From Agromyces sp. LHK192 (GTDB lineage Bacteria > Actinomycetota > Actinomycetes > Actinomycetales > Microbacteriaceae): a stretch of 64,000 bases of DNA. Shown piece by piece: positions 59,587 through 64,000 of the stretch (the first letter of the stretch is position 1; every line of letters starts with the position of its first letter). The DNA lies in the NCBI RefSeq assembly GCF_004006235.1, contig NZ_CP034753.1, positions 3,286,001 through 3,350,000 of the forward strand. The letters run 5' to 3'. A program made the translations under genes and the position numbers. The notes under the pieces were generated by a model. It was not told the origin of the DNA. It did not search any database and was given only the letters and a program-made list of their open reading frames with translations.

Positions 59587-62500
59587 CTACGCGCGCCCGC
59601 CGTGCCACCAACCGGGCCGGTCGCCGTCGTGACCGGGCCACCAGCCGCCGCCAGGCCAGCCACCGCCGGGCCACCAACCGCCGTGACCGCCGCCGTGCCC
59701 GCCACCGTGCCCGCCACCGTGACCGCGCTTGGCCGGCGCGACCTCGAGCGCCCGCTCGATCTCCTGGCTGAACGTGTTGCCCGCGGCGTCGACCGCGGTC
59801 GCCCGCAGGTCGACGAAGCCGCCGGCATCCGGAACCGCGAGCCGCGCCGCGTACGCCGCGACGTACGCGCGTCCCTCGGGGAACGTCGACGACGGGGGCT
59901 CGCCGGGGCCCGACGTGTCGGCCGAGACGAGGTCGAGCTCGACCGGCACCCAGTCGCCGCCGGCGGCGCGCATCTCGAGCGTGGCATCCGTCACCGCCCC
60001 GCTGTTCGTGGCGCCCGCGATGTGGCCGACCTCGAGGCCGACCGCGACGCGTGCGCCGCGCTTGCGGCCCTCGCCGACGAGGCCGTCGTCGCCGACCTCC
60101 ACGTCGTAGAAGGCCTGCAGCATCGGCTCGATCGTCGACTCCCAGCCGGTCGCGACACCGGTCGACGTGAAGGCCCACTCCGTGCGGGTCGACGTCGACG
60201 TGGCGAGCACGCTGCCGTCGTGCGTCGCGGTGTTGACCACGCGCAGCTTCGAGTCGCCGTCGGGAAGGCCCCAGTACGAGACGCCCTGGAACACGTCGGA
60301 CTTCACGAGTTCGCCGTCGACGTACAGGTCGGTCTGCTGTGCCGCGGTCGTCCCGCCCGAGAACACGTCGAAGGTCCCGGTGTGCTCGGGCTCACCGCCA
60401 TCGGCCCACGAGGGCAGGTTGACCTGCAGGAAGTCGCCCGACCGGTGCGGCGCCCAGTACCCCGGCCCGACGTACGGCCGCACGACCTGCCCGAAGTAGC
60501 CGGTCTCGACCTTCTGCCCGGGCTCGTAGGCGCGACGCACGTCGCGGATCTGCCAGTCGGGGCCGATCACGGTCGCGTCCTGGTACCACTCCACCTGGTC
60601 GGTGCTCACCCACTCGGTGCGCTCCACGCCGCGTGCCGCCCGCATCGGGAACCCGCTGCCGAACTGGGTCGTCGGCACGAAGTCGTACCGGAACTCGCCG
60701 ACGAGGCCGGGCGCCCCGTGATAGGTCGTGTCGATGCGCGCGAGCTTGCGCGGCCGATAGTCGAGGTCGTCGGGGATCTCGCCGTCACTGAACCGCGCGA
60801 TGTCCCAGATCTCGTCCGAGTTCGGGATGCCCTCGCCGGTGACCGTCAGCCGGCCCCGATCGCGCCCGATCGCCGCGAGCAGCTCCCGACCCTGCACGCC
60901 GCTGATCCCGGCCACGGGAATCGCAGCCGGCGTGCCGTCGTCGGCGCCGACCCACTCGCTGAGCTCGGGGTCGGCGTCGTTCGCGACGATGACGAGGGAT
61001 GCCCCGGCCGCGGCCGCGTTCGCGACGCGTGCCGCCGGGGCGACCTCGTCGGAGCGCATCACCACGGCGACCTTTCCGCGCACGTCGACCGCGGCGAACT
61101 CCTCGGCCGATCCCGTGCCGACATCGACCGCGCGGGCGCGCACCTCGCCGTCGAGCAGGGTCGAACCGGCCTGCGGGATCACGTCGAGCCGCAGCCTGCC
61201 CGCCTCGAGCTCGAGCGTCGGGTGCTGAAGGCGCCAGCGGGTGGTGAAGGCGAACTCGGCCTCGACCGCCTCGAGCGGCTGCGCGTAGAGCTCGTCGATC
61301 CACACGGGTGCCAGGGCGCTGCCCGAGAACCCGTCGGCGAGGTAGTCCATACGCCGCACGATCGGCTCCAGGCCGCGCTCGCCGACGTCGACCGTGACGC
61401 GTTCCGCCGCGCGGGCATCCAGCGCGACGCGAGCCGCACCGTCGACCGACGCGTCGAGCACGACGTCGGGATCACCGACGAGAGCGAGGCCCTCGGCGTC
61501 GGGCCGGCTCGCGACGTCCATGAAGCTCATGACCGAGTAGGTGCCGGCGGGCAGCCGCAGCGTCGTCTCGCCGTCGACCGCGACCGGTGCGTACCACCCG
61601 GTCTCGCCGTTCGACAGCCACGCCATCGTCTGCGCCGGCTCGCCGTCGAGTCCGGTCGCGACGAGCTCGAGGTCGTAGCGTTCGGCTTCGGCGATGATGC
61701 CGAGCGCGGTCCGCGCGACCGGCGAGCCGTCAACCGAGGCGATGAGCGCGCCCGAGAGCTGGCGGCCGGCGGGCACGGCCGCCGGGTCGGCGGTGAGCGT
61801 CACCGTGCGGGTCTCGCCCGCCGGAATCGCGAGCGACTCCACGTCGATCGACAGCACCTCGGATGCTGCCCGCGCCGACAGCGGCCCGGGGCCGCCGTTT
61901 CCGCCGTCGCCCGGCGTCGTGTCGGCGAGCGCCGCCGCGAGGTCGAGCACGACCTCGGACTGACCGCGGTTCGAGTACTCGACCGTGCGCGCGATGGGTT
62001 CGGGCTCCTCGCCCCAGGCGAGCATGCCGAAGTCTCCCGACCCCGAGGCGAGCACGGACGCGGTCGTCGCGGTCGCGATGTCGACCACGCCGGCGCCGGC
62101 CTGGTAGGGCGTCAGCCCGACATCCGTCGTCGTGCTCACGAGCGCCGCGCGCACCTGCTCGGCCGTGTACTCGGGGTGCTGCTGCTTGACGATCGCTGCC
62201 GCGCCGGCGACATGCGGCGTCGCCATGGAGGTGCCGCTCATGCCGATGTACGCGCCCTCGCCCGCGCTGTCGGCCGAACGCGCCGCCGTGACATCGTTGC
62301 CCGGCCCGACGAGGTCGGGCTTCAGCGCACCCGAACGCACGAGCGGTCCCTGGCTCGAGAACCACGACAGTGCTCCCGACGGGTCGTCCACCGACCCGAC
62401 GGTCAGCGCGCTCGGGGCAGAGCCCGGGGATCCGATCGTCTCGGGTGCGGACGAGTTGCCGGCCGCGACCACGAACAGCGCACCGGTGTCCTCGGCGATG

Positions 62501-63657
62501 CCGTCGAGTGCCTCCGCCATGAGGTCGGTGCCGTCGGATGCCTCCTGCGAGCCGAGGCTCATCGACACGATCGGCGCGCGTGCGCCCGCCCACTCCATGG
62601 CGGAGATGATCCACGAGTCCTGCCCGTAGCCGTCGGCGCCGAGCACCTTGCCGACGAGCAGGTCGGCCCCGTCGGCGACGCCGCGATGCGTGCCGCCGCT
62701 CGCGGCGCCCGTGCCCGCGATCGTCGACGCGACGTGGGTGCCGTGGCCGTTGGGGTCGCTCGCGACCTCCTCGCCCGGCACGAAGCTCGTCGACTCGGGC
62801 AGCACGCGGCCGGCGAGGTCGGGGTGGGTGTCGTCGTAGCCGGTGTCGAGCACCGCGACGGTGACGCCGGTGCCGGTGTACCCGGCCGCCCACGCCTCGG
62901 GCGCGCCGATCCAGGGCACGCTCGAGTCCAGCGTGGCGCGGACCTTGCCGTCGAGGTGGATCGCGTCGACGCCGCCGGCGAAGCCGGGCCTGTCGGCACC
63001 ATCGCCGTCGTCGGTGCCATCGCCGCCCGGCCCGTCGGGCTCCGCGCCGAACGCCTGGGCCGAGGCATCCGCGCCCACGGTCAACGCCGACCACGTCGAG
63101 GCGGCGCTCGCGTGCTCGGCCGACGCCGCGGCACCCTCGATGCTCGGCAGCGCGGCACCGAGCTCGACGCCCGGCAGCGGAGCCTCCGCACCGCGTGCGA
63201 ACGGCGCCGCGCCGAGCTCGAAGATGACCGGCGTGGCATCGACCGAGGCGTCGTCGTATCCGAACGCGATGAGCTTCGAGACGTTGAACAGGTCGCGGTC
63301 GAGCGCGCCCGACGCGAGGTAGGGCGCGGCCGCGTCGGGCACGACGATGAGCTCGCCGCCGGCCTGGATCGTCTGCACGCCGGCGCCCGGGTCGACCGTC
63401 TCGATCTCGACGGCATGCGTGCCGTCGCTGAGGTCGGTGACCCGCACCCGGTCGCCGGTGATCAGGGTGACGCGGTGCTCGCCGGTCGGCGACGCCGCCG
63501 CGGTCGGCGCAGCCGGCGGGCTGCCGGCGCCGCCGCTCGGATCAGCGGCGGCCGGCAGGGTCGCGCCGACCCCTGCGACGCCGATCGCGATGCCGCCGAT
63601 GGCGGCGGCGATCGAACGCCTGCGGCGGGTTCCGGGTGGACTGGTGCGTCGTGGCAT
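59587..63657 (-). CDS. Large secreted S8-family subtilisin-like protease with His/Gly/Trp-rich tail
   Basis: The 1356-residue protein has a signal peptide (about 1-38), a propeptide-like region, and a subtilase domain with D271 (VAVLDTGYD), H305 (NGHGTHVA), N401 (AAGN) and S477 (GMSGTSMATPHVAGA). About 480-1310 includes beta domains and a PA-like insertion (VRGKVAVVMRSDEVAPAARV). The final 45 residues are unusual: HGGG repeated, then WWPGGGWPGGGWWPG and WWHGGRA. It degrades extracellular protein. ATG 63657 follows GGAGGGAA. It is divergent from a TrmB/LuxR-like regulator at 63857. Relatives without this tail are common in actinobacteria; the tail may bind metal or the cell surface. Confidence 0.9.
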   Translation of the reverse strand: MPRRTSPPGTRRRRSIAAAIGGIAIGVAGVGATLPAAADPSGGAGSPPAAPTAAASPTGEHRVTLITGDRVRVTDLSDGTHAVEIETVDPGAGVQTIQAGGELIVVPDAAAPYLASGALDRDLFNVSKLIAFGYDDASVDATPVIFELGAAPFARGAEAPLPGVELGAALPSIEGAAASAEHASAASTWSALTVGADASAQAFGAEPDGPGGDGTDDGDGADRPGFAGGVDAIHLDGKVRATLDSSVPWIGAPEAWAAGYTGTGVTVAVLDTGYDDTHPDLAGRVLPESTSFVPGEEVASDPNGHGTHVASTIAGTGAASGGTHRGVADGADLLVGKVLGADGYGQDSWIISAMEWAGARAPIVSMSLGSQEASDGTDLMAEALDGIAEDTGALFVVAAGNSSAPETIGSPGSAPSALTVGSVDDPSGALSWFSSQGPLVRSGALKPDLVGPGNDVTAARSADSAGEGAYIGMSGTSMATPHVAGAAAIVKQQHPEYTAEQVRAALVSTTTDVGLTPYQAGAGVVDIATATTASVLASGSGDFGMLAWGEEPEPIARTVEYSNRGQSEVVLDLAAALADTTPGDGGNGGPGPLSARAASEVLSIDVESLAIPAGETRTVTLTADPAAVPAGRQLSGALIASVDGSPVARTALGIIAEAERYDLELVATGLDGEPAQTMAWLSNGETGWYAPVAVDGETTLRLPAGTYSVMSFMDVASRPDAEGLALVGDPDVVLDASVDGAARVALDARAAERVTVDVGERGLEPIVRRMDYLADGFSGSALAPVWIDELYAQPLEAVEAEFAFTTRWRLQHPTLELEAGRLRLDVIPQAGSTLLDGEVRARAVDVGTGSAEEFAAVDVRGKVAVVMRSDEVAPAARVANAAAAGASLVIVANDADPELSEWVGADDGTPAAIPVAGISGVQGRELLAAIGRDRGRLTVTGEGIPNSDEIWDIARFSDGEIPDDLDYRPRKLARIDTTYHGAPGLVGEFRYDFVPTTQFGSGFPMRAARGVERTEWVSTDQVEWYQDATVIGPDWQIRDVRRAYEPGQKVETGYFGQVVRPYVGPGYWAPHRSGDFLQVNLPSWADGGEPEHTGTFDVFSGGTTAAQQTDLYVDGELVKSDVFQGVSYWGLPDGDSKLRVVNTATHDGSVLATSTSTRTEWAFTSTGVATGWESTIEPMLQAFYDVEVGDDGLVGEGRKRGARVAVGLEVGHIAGATNSGAVTDATLEMRAAGGDWVPVELDLVSADTSGPGEPPSSTFPEGRAYVAAYAARLAVPDAGGFVDLRATAVDAAGNTFSQEIERALEVAPAKRGHGGGHGGGHGGGHGGWWPGGGWPGGGWWPGHDGDRPGWWHGGRA

Positions 63658-63856
63658 CGTGGTTCCCTCCTGGAGCTGCCGGCGGTGCGTGCCGGAGTAC
63701 GGCGAAGCCCGGTTCCGGCGACGGTGATGGCTTGCTGCGACGCTCCCACAGGCCGGTGGCTAGGGTGGTGGCGGAGAGATGCCATGGCCGCGATCCGCCA
63801 ATTCGACCCCCGTTCGGGGGCCACCCCCGGAGCGAGGATGAAGGAAGGCGCACGCC

Positions 63857-64000
63857 GTGCTCGACGCGATCGGACTGGATGACGAGCACACGGCCGTGTA
63901 CCGGCTGCTGCTCGCCGTGCCCTCGGCCGACCTCGCCGAAATGACGACCGCATCGGGACTCGACGGTGTGCGCGTCGGCCAGGTGCTCGCCGAGCTGGAA
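63857..64000 (+). CDS. TrmB/LuxR-like transcriptional regulator, N-terminal part (runs off the window)
   Basis: The 48 visible codons read VLDAIGLDDEHTAVYRLLL, then DLAEMTTASGLDGVRVGQVL, the start of a TrmB-type winged helix as found at the N-terminus of some actinobacterial LuxR-family regulators. GTG 63857 follows GGAAGG. Its divergent position beside the subtilase gene hints at control of it. The rest is outside the window. Confidence 0.6.
   Translation, partial: MLDAIGLDDEHTAVYRLLLAVPSADLAEMTTASGLDGVRVGQVLAELE

Overview
The window looks like chromosome of a high-GC actinobacterium, most likely a member of the Microbacteriaceae (Agromyces or Microbacterium type). The evidence is GC-rich codon third positions, many GTG starts, several start codons 7-9 nt behind a -10 hexamer with no Shine-Dalgarno (leaderless style), LacI/ROK-style sugar loci, a sorted surface protein with a Thr-Pro stalk, and a striking over-use of the word GGATGCC/GGCATCC in genes, terminators and repeats. 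I see no rRNA, tRNA, CRISPR array, transposase or phage gene. The taxon is an inference from style.

Layout: 0-3.2 kb, end of a sugar ABC locus, a BadF/NAGK-type sugar kinase and a Stealth-type phosphotransferase. 3.2-8.8 kb, a CpdA-like phosphodiesterase, an AidB-like flavoprotein, a TetR repressor with a divergent DUF998-type membrane protein and a lysozyme-like cell-wall enzyme. 9-12.9 kb, a heterodimeric ABC exporter. 13-15 kb, a choice-of-anchor surface protein. 15-37 kb, a large CoA-dependent catabolic island. 37-38.9 kb, an MFS transporter. 39-48.3 kb, a galactan utilisation locus (LacI, ABC permeases and binding protein, GH35, secreted GH53). 48.4-53.3 kb, an unknown secreted protein and a SNF2 helicase. 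53.5-56.7 kb, a secreted M14 carboxypeptidase. 56.7-59.4 kb, an ECF42-type sigma/YCII pair with a divergent reductase. 59.6-63.7 kb, a secreted subtilase; then the start of a TrmB/LuxR-like regulator.

The catabolic island is the most interesting part. Four promoters spread over 21 kb (near 16240, 23735, 33364 and 37252) carry nearly the same operator, ACCGACC-N3-CGGTATG. They drive (i) a serine hydrolase and a divergent alcohol dehydrogenase/SDR/MaoC hydratase operon, (ii) an APH-like kinase/acyl-CoA dehydrogenase/CoA ligase operon, (iii) a Liv-type ABC importer and (iv) an SDR/TetR/quinone oxidoreductase/SDR operon that probably encodes the regulator. Between them lie a thiolase, a glutaryl-CoA-dehydrogenase-like enzyme, a QsdR-like regulator with its own 26-bp palindrome and a thioesterase. 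The kinase + ACAD + ligase set is the hallmark of the levulinate (Lva) and ACAD10/11 routes, in which a 4-hydroxyacyl-CoA is phosphorylated and dephosphorylated to feed beta-oxidation. My working idea is a regulon for uptake and breakdown of a gamma-lactone or 4-hydroxy acid.

The galactan locus is coherent: a secreted GH53 endo-galactanase cuts the polymer, the ABC system imports oligosaccharides, an intracellular GH35 trims them, and the LacI protein likely acts at two matching operators 88 bp apart between the binding-protein and GH35 genes. Several intergenic repeats (two structured families, each with compensatory changes between copies) are described separately.
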